From NCBI GenBank assembly GCA_001303125.1, contig LJNE01000002.1:1-35563 (forward strand): a DNA stretch of 35,563 nucleotides, given 5' to 3'. This stretch comes from Parcubacteria bacterium DG_74_1 (GTDB taxonomy: Bacteria; Patescibacteriota; Minisyncoccia; Minisyncoccales; DG-74-1). Positions 24,380 to 30,192 of the stretch are shown one piece after another (position 1 is the first letter of the stretch; every line of letters begins with the position of its first letter). The notes under the pieces were generated by a model that worked only from the letters and a program-made list of their open reading frames with translations, ran no database searches and was not told the origin of the DNA. The position numbers were made by a program, and so were the translations under genes.

Positions 24380-24411
24380 GGGGGGATTGGACTATGTTCG
24401 AACCTGTTTTT
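24380..24411 (-). repeat. island box repeat, copy F
   Basis: Plus-strand ggggattggactatgttcga then acctgtttt. It sits between T1 (24426-24449) and T2 (24345-24367), the same order as at copies C and E. Confidence 0.8.
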
Positions 24412-24422
24412 TAGCTTAAATA

Positions 24423-24497
24423 AACAAAAAAACCAGTTAATAAGCTGATTTCCTGTCCCAAATAAATCTTCTTTCTAGACACTTACTTGGGGGGTGG
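24423..24497 (-). repeat. 3' UTR repeat with terminator T1, copy 2
   Basis: A second copy of the 22270-22341 segment, here after the 255-aa gene. Minus-strand CCCAAGTAA pairs with TTATTTGGG (9 pairs, one G-U), followed by terminator AATCAGCTTATTAACTGG and a T run (24426-24449). Confidence 0.75.
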
Positions 24498-24537
24498 TAG
24501 CGGGAATTAGAAGTGTTCAACTTCTTTACCCGCTACC
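24496..24537 (-). promoter_or_regulatory. two-tier hairpin just after the 255-aa gene
   Basis: GGTAGCGGG pairs with CCCGCTACC (9 bp), enclosing AGAAGT-TGAAC-ACTTCT (6 bp). It starts about 13 bases after the stop codon. No U tract follows directly; it may protect the mRNA 3' end or bind a protein. Confidence 0.6.
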
Positions 24538-24550
24538 TTAGTAGGAAGAT

Positions 24551-25318
24551 CTACATAGAAGAACTCACGAAGCTCTCTGGAGGGACGCTGACGTCGGTAA
24601 TCTGTCGAGCAGTATAGAAAATTCTCCCCTCGGCTCCGAAGAGACTATCTTCGTTCCGAAGCACAAACTCATCGCCGAATACAAGCTCGCCCCATTTAAT
24701 CTCAGGATCAGTCTCTTCCGAGACATGAGTCTTGTTTCCCTCATGAAACGAACGAGAACCGAGAGTTGATTTTGCATCTCGGTACCCAGCACCCTGCTGA
24801 CCTGTTACGGCTGGTCTCACTATCGCTTGACCCTTTTGGGGATCAATAATAAGAGCGATGAAAGTTGGCTCGCCGTTGCACCCGATCGTCAATTGATCGC
24901 CTTTGCGAAACTGATCTATCTTGAGGCTACTTACTGCAACCGCTTTTGGTTTGTCCAGAAGTAGCAGTTTGCTTCCCGTGGCCTCACTTATTGTAAGACC
25001 TTTTGGAAGCCAGACGGGGACGAGAGCACACTCGGTATTTATGGGACAATTTTTTTCAAGCCCCAGGAACTCACGGGTTTCCGAAGGATTTAAAGGTATT
25101 CCCACGATGCACCCTCTGCTCCGAGCATTCGCAGTGATTTCCTCTACTTCTTTGTAACCCGTAGAGACTATGACTGCTCCATACCAATTTCCAGCCACCC
25201 TGCAAGGTTTCTGTTTCCGCAATAATATCATTGCTTCACTTATCGCGAAAATACAGAGAGCAAGCAGTCCTACAGCAACAAAGATACCAGCTATACCTAG
25301 ATGCATGTAACTATCCAT
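24551..25318 (-). CDS. hypothetical membrane-anchored protein, 255 aa
   Basis: One N-terminal membrane helix (about residues 6-33, GIAGIFVAVGLLALCIFAI) is followed by a soluble domain of about 220 residues. The domain contains a Gly/Asp-rich beta-looking region (DQLTIGCNGEPTFIALIIDP) and a final stretch (KWGELVFGDEFVLRNEDSLF). No family recognised and no catalytic motif clear. SD GGAGG lies about 14 bases upstream of the ATG. It has a strong promoter with an overlapping palindrome. The base composition is noticeably richer in GC than the core genes, consistent with transfer. Confidence 0.65.
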   Translation of the reverse strand: MDSYMHLGIAGIFVAVGLLALCIFAISEAMILLRKQKPCRVAGNWYGAVIVSTGYKEVEEITANARSRGCIVGIPLNPSETREFLGLEKNCPINTECALVPVWLPKGLTISEATGSKLLLLDKPKAVAVSSLKIDQFRKGDQLTIGCNGEPTFIALIIDPQKGQAIVRPAVTGQQGAGYRDAKSTLGSRSFHEGNKTHVSEETDPEIKWGELVFGDEFVLRNEDSLFGAEGRIFYTARQITDVSVPPESFVSSSM

Positions 25319-25413
25319 TTTTCTTTCTTTCCTCCTTTTCGTTTGTATTCTAGTCTATCTTCTATATGAAATGGCTTTCCATGAAGCCACGTTGTATAAG
25401 TACTAGTAATAAA

Positions 25414-25442
25414 ATAATACCATAAAATATGGTATTTGTCAA
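25414..25442 (-). promoter_or_regulatory. promoter of the 255-aa gene with overlapping palindrome
   Basis: TTGACA (25437-25442), 17-bp spacer, TATTAT (25414-25419). A perfect 9-bp inverted repeat AATACCATA-aaa-TATGGTATT (25416-25436) fills the spacer and part of the -10 box, the position of a repressor operator. Confidence 0.7.
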
Positions 25443-25532
25443 TAATATGCTGGCATCCTCGGTCTCGGACCCGCGTTTTAAGAGAAAAATCGAGGATTCT
25501 TGACCGTGTCTCATAACGCGGCTCGGTCGGGA

Positions 25533-25970
25533 CTATACTTTAATTTTTGGAAAGTATAAACGAGCTTCTAAAAACTTAGTGAGATTCTTCATTTCTTCTT
25601 CGCTCATTGGTTCATTATGATAAGTTCCTGGAGCAAGTGGAAGTTGTACTGGCGCACCCCAAGTTTTTCCTTTTCGTCTGGCGTAAATATGAACATGAAA
25701 TCTCGGAGTGTTGTCAGGTAAAAGTCCCCAATTCCCATTGGCCTGTAAATTAAACCAAGGGGCCAGCTTCAGCTCTTCCATAATCTGAGCCACTCTTGCA
25801 GCGACCTTAAATGTTTCTGCACATAAATCTGGATTAGCCCAAGCAGATGGAACATTTGTTTTAGGATAAACTACGACATGCAAACCTTCCTCAGGTGGAA
25901 TATGGGGGTTAATCGGAGTAAATATTTCAAATTTTTCATTAGACCATAAAGGTAATTTTTCTTCTTGCAT
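25533..25970 (-). CDS. HIT-like nucleotide hydrolase/transferase family protein
   Basis: 145 aa. The C-terminal half has the HIT-type motif PRFHVHIYAR: two histidines spaced HxH, with the third position of the usual HxHxH occupied by Tyr. Upstream, HVVVYPKTNVPS and WFNLQANGNWG fit the HIT fold (nucleotide-binding strand and Q/N loop). HIT proteins act on dinucleoside polyphosphates or nucleotidyl-protein adducts; substrate unknown. The extended -10 TGGTAAAAT lies 8 bp before the ATG, so the message is almost leaderless. Confidence 0.7.
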   Translation of the reverse strand: MQEEKLPLWSNEKFEIFTPINPHIPPEEGLHVVVYPKTNVPSAWANPDLCAETFKVAARVAQIMEELKLAPWFNLQANGNWGLLPDNTPRFHVHIYARRKGKTWGAPVQLPLAPGTYHNEPMSEEEMKNLTKFLEARLYFPKIKV

Positions 25971-25978
25971 ATTATTTT

Positions 25979-26008
25979 ATTTTACCAAAAAAGCGCCATT
26001 TTGGCGAT
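25979..26008 (-). terminator. terminator running into the HIT gene promoter
   Basis: Minus-strand CGCCA-AAA-TGGCG hairpin, CTTTTTT, then TGGTAAAAT (25979-25987), the extended -10 of the HIT-like gene. It ends the transcript of the 121-aa gene. Confidence 0.75.
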
Positions 26009-26102
26009 TTCCAACGCGTCTCGTCCCTCGATACCGAGCACAAGACTCCTTATGGGAATCCAGAGAGCTTTGAGCTTGCGCCCCTACGTTAGTAGAAGGA
26101 GG

Positions 26103-26468
26103 TTATGACGTTCCGACTGCCTCGGAATCTGCCACCTTTTTCTCTGGGTGTTCCCAGAGAATCTCTTCGGTAAAGCCCCACTCCCAGATAACTGCACCGT
26201 TTGGGTCATTGTTATCTTTGAGTCCAGGAGTAGACCACCAATATGGTCCAGTGGGACTGAGTGACTGCGCCGTTATCTTAACGACTTTCCCTGCCTCCAA
26301 TCCACTGTGTGGATTCTTACCTGGCTTATAGTAGAGTTCCAGACTAGCTTTTACGAATCTCTGAACATCGTTCCCCGCCACTATATATGTGGTCGTATCT
26401 CCTCCTTCCCAATAAAGAGTAATCTGTTGTAGGGGCCTCTTAAGAAGTCTTTCCAATAATGAAGTCAT
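26103..26468 (-). CDS. hypothetical soluble protein, 121 aa
   Basis: The track begins at 26507, upstream of the likely SD. ATG 26468 follows AGGAGGTGA by four bases, giving MTSLLERLLKRPLQQITLYW, and is preferred. The protein is rich in Trp and Gly (YWEGGDTTTYIVAGNDVQRF, GPYWWSTPGLKDN, IWEWGFTEEIL), suggesting a beta-rich fold. No family recognised. It has a perfect consensus promoter 31 bp upstream and a terminator downstream. Confidence 0.65.
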   Translation of the reverse strand: MTSLLERLLKRPLQQITLYWEGGDTTTYIVAGNDVQRFVKASLELYYKPGKNPHSGLEAGKVVKITAQSLSPTGPYWWSTPGLKDNNDPNGAVIWEWGFTEEILWEHPEKKVADSEAVGTS

Positions 26469-26498
26469 CCTTTCACCTCCTATTCTATTTCTGCTTAG

Positions 26499-26527
26499 AT
26501 TATACACTCGTTTGTTAAATTTGTCAA
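26499..26527 (-). promoter_or_regulatory. perfect consensus promoter of the 121-aa gene
   Basis: TTGACA (26522-26527), 17-bp spacer, TATAAT (26499-26504), all consensus. It shares TATTGACAAAT with the other island promoters and has a short leader with a strong SD. Confidence 0.85.
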
Positions 26528-26536
26528 TAATCCCAC

Positions 26537-26558
26537 AAAAAACCGCCCATAAGGCGAT
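26537..26558 (-). terminator. terminator after tRNA-Gln
   Basis: Minus-strand TCGCC-TTATG-GGCGG-TTTTTT, a close relative of the T2 at 22927-22947. It separates tRNA-Gln from the island. Confidence 0.65.
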
Positions 26559-26571
26559 TCTTTGAAAATAA

Positions 26572-26642
26572 CTGCGGGGCTAGGACTCGAACCTAGATAC
26601 CATGATCCAGAGTCATGTATCCTACCATTAGATGACCCCGCA
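26572..26642 (-). tRNA. tRNA-Gln (anticodon CTG)
   Basis: Cloverleaf read by eye: acceptor TGCGGGG/CCCCGCA, anticodon stem CATGA/TCATG with loop CTCTGGA, T arm CTAGG-TTCGAGT-CCTAG. Discriminator G; CCA is not encoded. 71 nt. It reads CAG codons. Confidence 0.92.
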
Positions 26643-26697
26643 ATACGTCCCCATTTTCTTAAATAGGATTACATTAAGAGGGCCATGGAGAAAAAAG

Positions 26698-27606
26698 TTA
26701 TATTTTCAAATACCTTCGGGTAGCGAGGAAGCTAGAAATAACTCCAAGTAAAATCCCGGTGACAAATTGAATTAAAATTATTTGCCAAAGATTAGTGACA
26801 AAAAATTGGGAAATATCCAGATCGGTAAAGAAGGTCTCAACCCTAGGACTTAAGCTCCAGATAATTAAACTGAAAGTTAAAAGACAAATCAAAGCAGCTA
26901 AAATCCCAGCCAATACTCCTTGCACTAAAAATGGACCACGAATAAACCAACTACCGGCGCCGACCAGCCTTTGAATCTTTATTTCCTCCCTCGAATTATA
27001 AATGGCTAATCTAATAGTATTAAAAGTAACTAAAATTGCTACCAGCGATAGAATTATTGAAAGAAAAATAAAGCTTCTGTTAATTGTGGAGGTTAAAGAG
27101 AAAATTCTCTCAATAACTGACCTCCTTTGATAATAATCAACTTTTTCAATCAGGGCTGTGAAATCGGAGGTTTCCAAAAAATCAGTGATAGCTTGGTACT
27201 GACCGGGCTCAGAAGCTATAATATTCAAAGAAGCCAAAAAGGGATTACGGCCAACCTCTGCTAAACTAGCCATCAAAACTGGGTTGTCTTTATGTTTTTC
27301 GGTAAAATCAGCCAGCGCCTTTTCTTGAGAAATATATTTTACTTCTTTGACTTCCGAAATCCTAGCTAGCTCTTCTCTGAATTCAAAAATATCGTTTTCT
27401 AGCGCCTCTTCTTTAAAATAAAGCGAGATATCCGCTTTCTCCTCTACTGAAGAAATTAGAAGATGACTTAATCCGTGAAAAAGGAAAAGCGAGGTAGCTA
27501 AAGTAATGGTTAGAAGTAAAATAAAAACCGTGGCAATCGATAATCCTCCATCCCGAAAAAAACCCTGCCACCCAGATCTGATTACTCTTTTTAAACTAGT
27601 AAACAT
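26698..27606 (-). CDS. ftsX: cell division ABC transporter-like permease FtsX
   Basis: 302 aa with the FtsX layout: short cytoplasmic N-terminus, TM1 (about 22-45), an extracellular domain of about 120 residues (VEEKADISLYFKEEA onward), then three TMs, with NSREEIKIQRLVGAGSWFIRGPF as the conserved cytoplasmic loop after TM2. With FtsE it transmits an ATP-driven signal to peptidoglycan hydrolases outside the cell. It is 24 bp downstream of ftsE. No SD. Confidence 0.94.
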   Translation of the reverse strand: MFTSLKRVIRSGWQGFFRDGGLSIATVFILLLTITLATSLFLFHGLSHLLISSVEEKADISLYFKEEALENDIFEFREELARISEVKEVKYISQEKALADFTEKHKDNPVLMASLAEVGRNPFLASLNIIASEPGQYQAITDFLETSDFTALIEKVDYYQRRSVIERIFSLTSTINRSFIFLSIILSLVAILVTFNTIRLAIYNSREEIKIQRLVGAGSWFIRGPFLVQGVLAGILAALICLLTFSLIIWSLSPRVETFFTDLDISQFFVTNLWQIILIQFVTGILLGVISSFLATRRYLKI

Positions 27607-27630
27607 TTTTCAGGATTTTTAATTTAAAAT

Positions 27631-28311
27631 TTACAATATGAATCGGCCTCTCCTCTCGTCCCTGATTACTCTCCCGTCTTCCAAAGTAACCACTCTTTTC
27701 CCTAGAGAATTAATTATTTCTCTATTATGGGTGGCTAAAATAAGAGTTGTGCCCATTTCTTGGATTTTCAACAAGAGCCGAATGATACCCAAACTATGAT
27801 AAGGGTCAAGGTTACCGGTCGGCTCGTCAGCCAAAATCACTTCCGGCCGATGAATCAAAGCTCGGGCAATAGCGGCTCTCTGTTTCTCGCCGCCAGAGAG
27901 CTCTTCTGGAAAATTATTGGCTTTCTCGGTTAAGCCGACAATCTCCAAGACCTTGGGAACGTCTCTCGCAATCTCTTGGTCGGAAGCCCCAATAACCTCT
28001 AGAGCATAGGCAACATTTTCATGGGTTGTTTTAGAAGGCAGCAATTTATAATCCTGGAAGACCGCGCCAATTTCTCGCCTGAACTCGGGCAAGTTCCCCG
28101 GCTTTATCTCGTTAATGCTTTTCCCCTGAAAAAAAATTTCACCCTGGGTTGGCTTTTCCTCGGCCAATAAAAGCTTAAGTAAGGTTGTTTTCCCTGCCCC
28201 CGATTTTCCCACTACTGAAACGAATTCTTTTTCTTCAACGTCAAAGCAAACATCATCAACGGCAATAGTGTTCCGAGGATAAATTTTAGTAACGTGTTGA
28301 AAGGAAATCAT
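27631..28311 (-). CDS. ftsE: cell division ATP-binding protein FtsE
   Basis: 226 aa ABC ATPase. Walker A VGKSGAGKTTLLKLL, Q-loop AVFQDYKLLP, signature LSGGEKQRAAIARAL, Walker B VILADEPTGNLD, H-loop ILATHNRE. The start ITFQHVTKIYP-like (MISFQHVTKIYP) is typical of FtsE. It lies 8 bp after prfB and directly before ftsX; the prfB-ftsE-ftsX order is common in bacteria. Confidence 0.95.
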   Translation of the reverse strand: MISFQHVTKIYPRNTIAVDDVCFDVEEKEFVSVVGKSGAGKTTLLKLLLAEEKPTQGEIFFQGKSINEIKPGNLPEFRREIGAVFQDYKLLPSKTTHENVAYALEVIGASDQEIARDVPKVLEIVGLTEKANNFPEELSGGEKQRAAIARALIHRPEVILADEPTGNLDPYHSLGIIRLLLKIQEMGTTLILATHNREIINSLGKRVVTLEDGRVIRDERRGRFIL

Positions 28312-28319
28312 AATAAAAA

Positions 28320-29355
28320 TTAAAGTTCTTTTTCTTTAATCTCTTCTTCTATAAATTCCTCTAGTTTCCCGTCTAAGACTTCTTCTACTTTTGATGTCTC
28401 AATATTGGTCCTCAAGTCTTTCACCAGCTTATAGGGATGTAAAACATAACTTCTAATCTGATTACCCCATTCAATTGAAACTTTCTTGTTTTTTATTTTG
28501 GAAATTTCTTTCTCTTGTTCCTCTTCTCTCATTTGATAGAGTTTTGACAAAAGCAAGCTCTGCGCTCTTTTTCTGTTTTCACCCTGTAATCTTTCTGATT
28601 GACAGGAAACCGTCAGCCCAGTTGGTAAATGAGTAATTCTAACAGATGTTTCTCTTTTATTAACATACTGACCGCCGGGCCCGGATGCCCGGTAAAAATC
28701 AACTTTTAGGTCATCCGGTCTGATTTTTATTTCCGATTCCTCAATCTTAATTTCTGGTAAAACTTCCACCAGGGTAAAAGAAGTGTGCCGTAACTTTTGG
28801 GTAGAAAAGGGAGAAATTCTTACTAATCTGTGGACTCCGCTTTCTTTTTTTAAAAAACCGTAAGCGTATTTTCCTCTGATTTCCAATGTCGCCTGCTTTG
28901 TACCGATTCTGCCTTCCGGGCCTCCAGCTTCGCCAAAAGACTGATGCAAAACTTTTGTCTTTAAGCCCTTAAAAGCAGAATATCTTTCGTACATTCTTAA
29001 TAACATTGTCGCCCAATCTTGAGCATCCTGACCGCCGGCTCCCGCATAAACAGATAAAATAGCGTTTCTCTGATCATATTTCCCTGAAAGAAAAGCCCGT
29101 AATGCCGTCCTTTTTAAATCTTCCTCGGTCTCAATACTTTCGAATTCAGAAATTTCCTGCTGGAGTTCTGATAATTCTTTAGTCACTTCCACAGCTTTTT
29201 TTTGGTCTTTCCAGAAATCCGATTGCTGCATTTCCTGTTCCAATTCTTTTATTTTCTCTCTTTTTTTCTTTATGTCAAAGACGGTCCTCCAAAAGGAGGA
29301 GTTTAGCTTGCAAATCTTCCGATCTGGCGCTTTCATCTATCATATCTTTGCTCAT
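28320..29355 (-). CDS. prfB: peptide chain release factor 2, programmed +1 frameshift
   Basis: RF2 recognises UGA and UAA. The track ORF (29336) begins in the wrong frame. The real start is ATG 29355; frame 0 reads MSKDMIDESARSEDLQAKLL... for 26 codons to CTT followed by an in-frame TGA (29277-29275). A +1 slip at CTT-T-GAC continues as DIKKKREKIKELEQEM, giving about 344 aa. The motif CTTTGAC with an upstream GGAGG is the standard autoregulatory RF2 frameshift. Domain motifs: SPF stop-codon reader (VRISPFSTQ) and catalytic GGQ (ASGPGGQYVNK). Low RF2 raises frameshifting and thus RF2. Confidence 0.95.
29274..29300 (-). promoter_or_regulatory. prfB frameshift site with SD-like element and hairpin
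   Basis: Minus-strand TCCTCC-TTTT-GGAGGA is a perfect 6-bp hairpin whose 3' arm is the SD-like GGAGG, then ACCGT, then CTTTGAC. The gap from GGAGG to CTT is 5 nt; in E. coli it is 3 nt. Confidence 0.85.
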
Positions 29356-29381
29356 CTTATCATATTTTTGCCAAAAAGAAA

Positions 29382-29424
29382 AGCCGGCGACCAGAGTTGA
29401 ACCGACGACCTAGTTCGCTGTTTA
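29382..29424 (-). pseudogene. duplicated 3' half of tRNA-Thr
   Basis: The segment resembles the 3' half of the adjacent tRNA-Thr: TAAACAGC, a 5-nt insertion, AGGTCGTCGGTTCAA identical over 15 nt, and an altered T-arm/acceptor ending GCCGGCT. No 5' half is present and the T stem pairs poorly, so it is not a functional tRNA. Confidence 0.7.
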
Positions 29425-29428
29425 GATA

Positions 29429-29500
29429 AGCCGATTGTCGGGATTGAACCGACGACCTGCTGTTTACGAAACAGCTGCTCTACCACTGAGCTAAATCGGC
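29429..29500 (-). tRNA. tRNA-Thr (anticodon CGT)
   Basis: Acceptor GCCGATT/AATCGGC, D arm AGCTCAGTGGTAGAGCA, anticodon stem GCTGT/ACAGC with loop TTCGTAA, T arm GTCGG-TTCAATC-CCGAC. 72 nt, discriminator U, no encoded CCA. It reads ACG. Confidence 0.93.
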
Positions 29501-29541
29501 ATAAAGGGTGGGGCTATACTATTCCAAAGTTGTACTGGCGA

Positions 29542-29612
29542 AGCGGGATACCAGAATCGAACTGGCGCTTTTTCCTTGGGAAGGAAACGTACTACCGCTA
29601 TACTAATCCCGC
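29542..29612 (-). tRNA. tRNA-Gly (anticodon CCC)
   Basis: Acceptor GCGGGAT/ATCCCGC, anticodon stem TTTCC/GGAAA with loop TTCCCAA, T arm GCCAG-TTCGATT-CTGGT. 71 nt, discriminator U, no encoded CCA. It reads GGG. It starts 13 bp after the DivIC-like stop codon. Confidence 0.93.
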
Positions 29613-29625
29613 GTCTTTGATCATA

Positions 29626-30015
29626 TTAAAATCCTAATACCTCTAAAAACTTTTGCCAAGGGTTTTTTTCTTCGGTCGTTTCCTCTTTTTCGGCCACCCC
29701 TTCTTCGGGCGGTAAAACTACAATCGGAACCGACCCTGTTGGGAAATATCCTTCCTCATAAAGTTTCTCTGTCTGATAATCATCTGTTTCGGTCTGTGTA
29801 ATGCCGGCTTGCAAGTCGGCAATCTGTTCTTCTAAGACTTGGATTTCTTTTTCTAGGACCTCTCTCCTTTCTTGGAGGTCGGCTCTTTTCTGACTTATTT
29901 TCCAATTAGTAACGGCCAAAAATCCGATTGCACCGATTGCTAATGATGCTAGAAAAATTGAGAAAACTATTGCCGACCAAGCTCTCTTTTTAGATCTTTT
30001 AAGATTTGTTACCAT
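29626..30015 (-). CDS. FtsB/DivIC-like septum formation protein
   Basis: 129 aa bitopic protein: basic cytoplasmic N-terminus (KRSKKRAW), one TM (about 13-36), a coiled coil (SQKRADLQERREVLEKEIQ region) and a conserved-looking EKLYEEGYFPTG motif, as in FtsB/DivIC proteins that connect FtsQ/FtsL to septal wall synthesis. An acidic tail follows. Upstream of tRNA-Gly on the same strand. Start ATG at 30015; no SD. Confidence 0.75.
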   Translation of the reverse strand: MVTNLKRSKKRAWSAIVFSIFLASLAIGAIGFLAVTNWKISQKRADLQERREVLEKEIQVLEEQIADLQAGITQTETDDYQTEKLYEEGYFPTGSVPIVVLPPEEGVAEKEETTEEKNPWQKFLEVLGF

Positions 30016-30021
30016 AAATTA

Positions 30022-30123
30022 ATGCGACTAAAACCGAAAATTATTTTTAAAATAGTCTGGATTATCTTGGTCTCTCTAGTAATCCTGGGAATGGTTTCTT
30101 GGCTCTTCTCTCCTTTTTTTTAA
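30022..30123 (+). CDS. possible 33-aa single-pass membrane peptide
   Basis: Too short for the track. The plus-strand ATG is 6 bp from the divergent DivIC-like start. It encodes a basic N-terminus (MRLKPKIIFK), one hydrophobic helix and ends SWLFSPFF. No SD; any promoter would lie inside the divergent gene. Composition is convincingly membrane-like, but expression is uncertain. Confidence 0.4.
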   Translation: MRLKPKIIFKIVWIILVSLVILGMVSWLFSPFF

Positions 30124-30192
30124 GTATACCAGAAAATTACTCTTTGTTTAAGAAAACAATCTCATCTCCTTTTTCTTCCTTAAGGCGGGGGC

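Noticed and set aside
20550-24411. Box repeats as tRNA fragments, because GTTCGAACC resembles a T arm
   Set aside because: No flanking acceptor, D or anticodon stems, and the copies read GTTCGGACC as often as GTTCGAACC.
20550-24411. Island as a CRISPR array
   Set aside because: Copies are 570-990 bp apart with genes between them, and no cas genes are present.
20550-24411. Island as an integron cassette array with attC sites
   Set aside because: The repeats lack paired RYYYAAC/GTTRRRY ends and the long imperfect palindrome of attC, and no integrase gene is visible.
26103-26507. Track start of the 121-aa gene at 26507
   Set aside because: That start lies upstream of the SD AGGAGGTGA and between it and the -10 box; ATG 26468 is correctly spaced.
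28320-29336. Track ORF start of prfB at 29336 (MKAPDRKICKLN...)
   Set aside because: It ignores the frame-0 start and CTT-TGA frameshift; the leader residues do not resemble RF2 while the frame-0 ones do.
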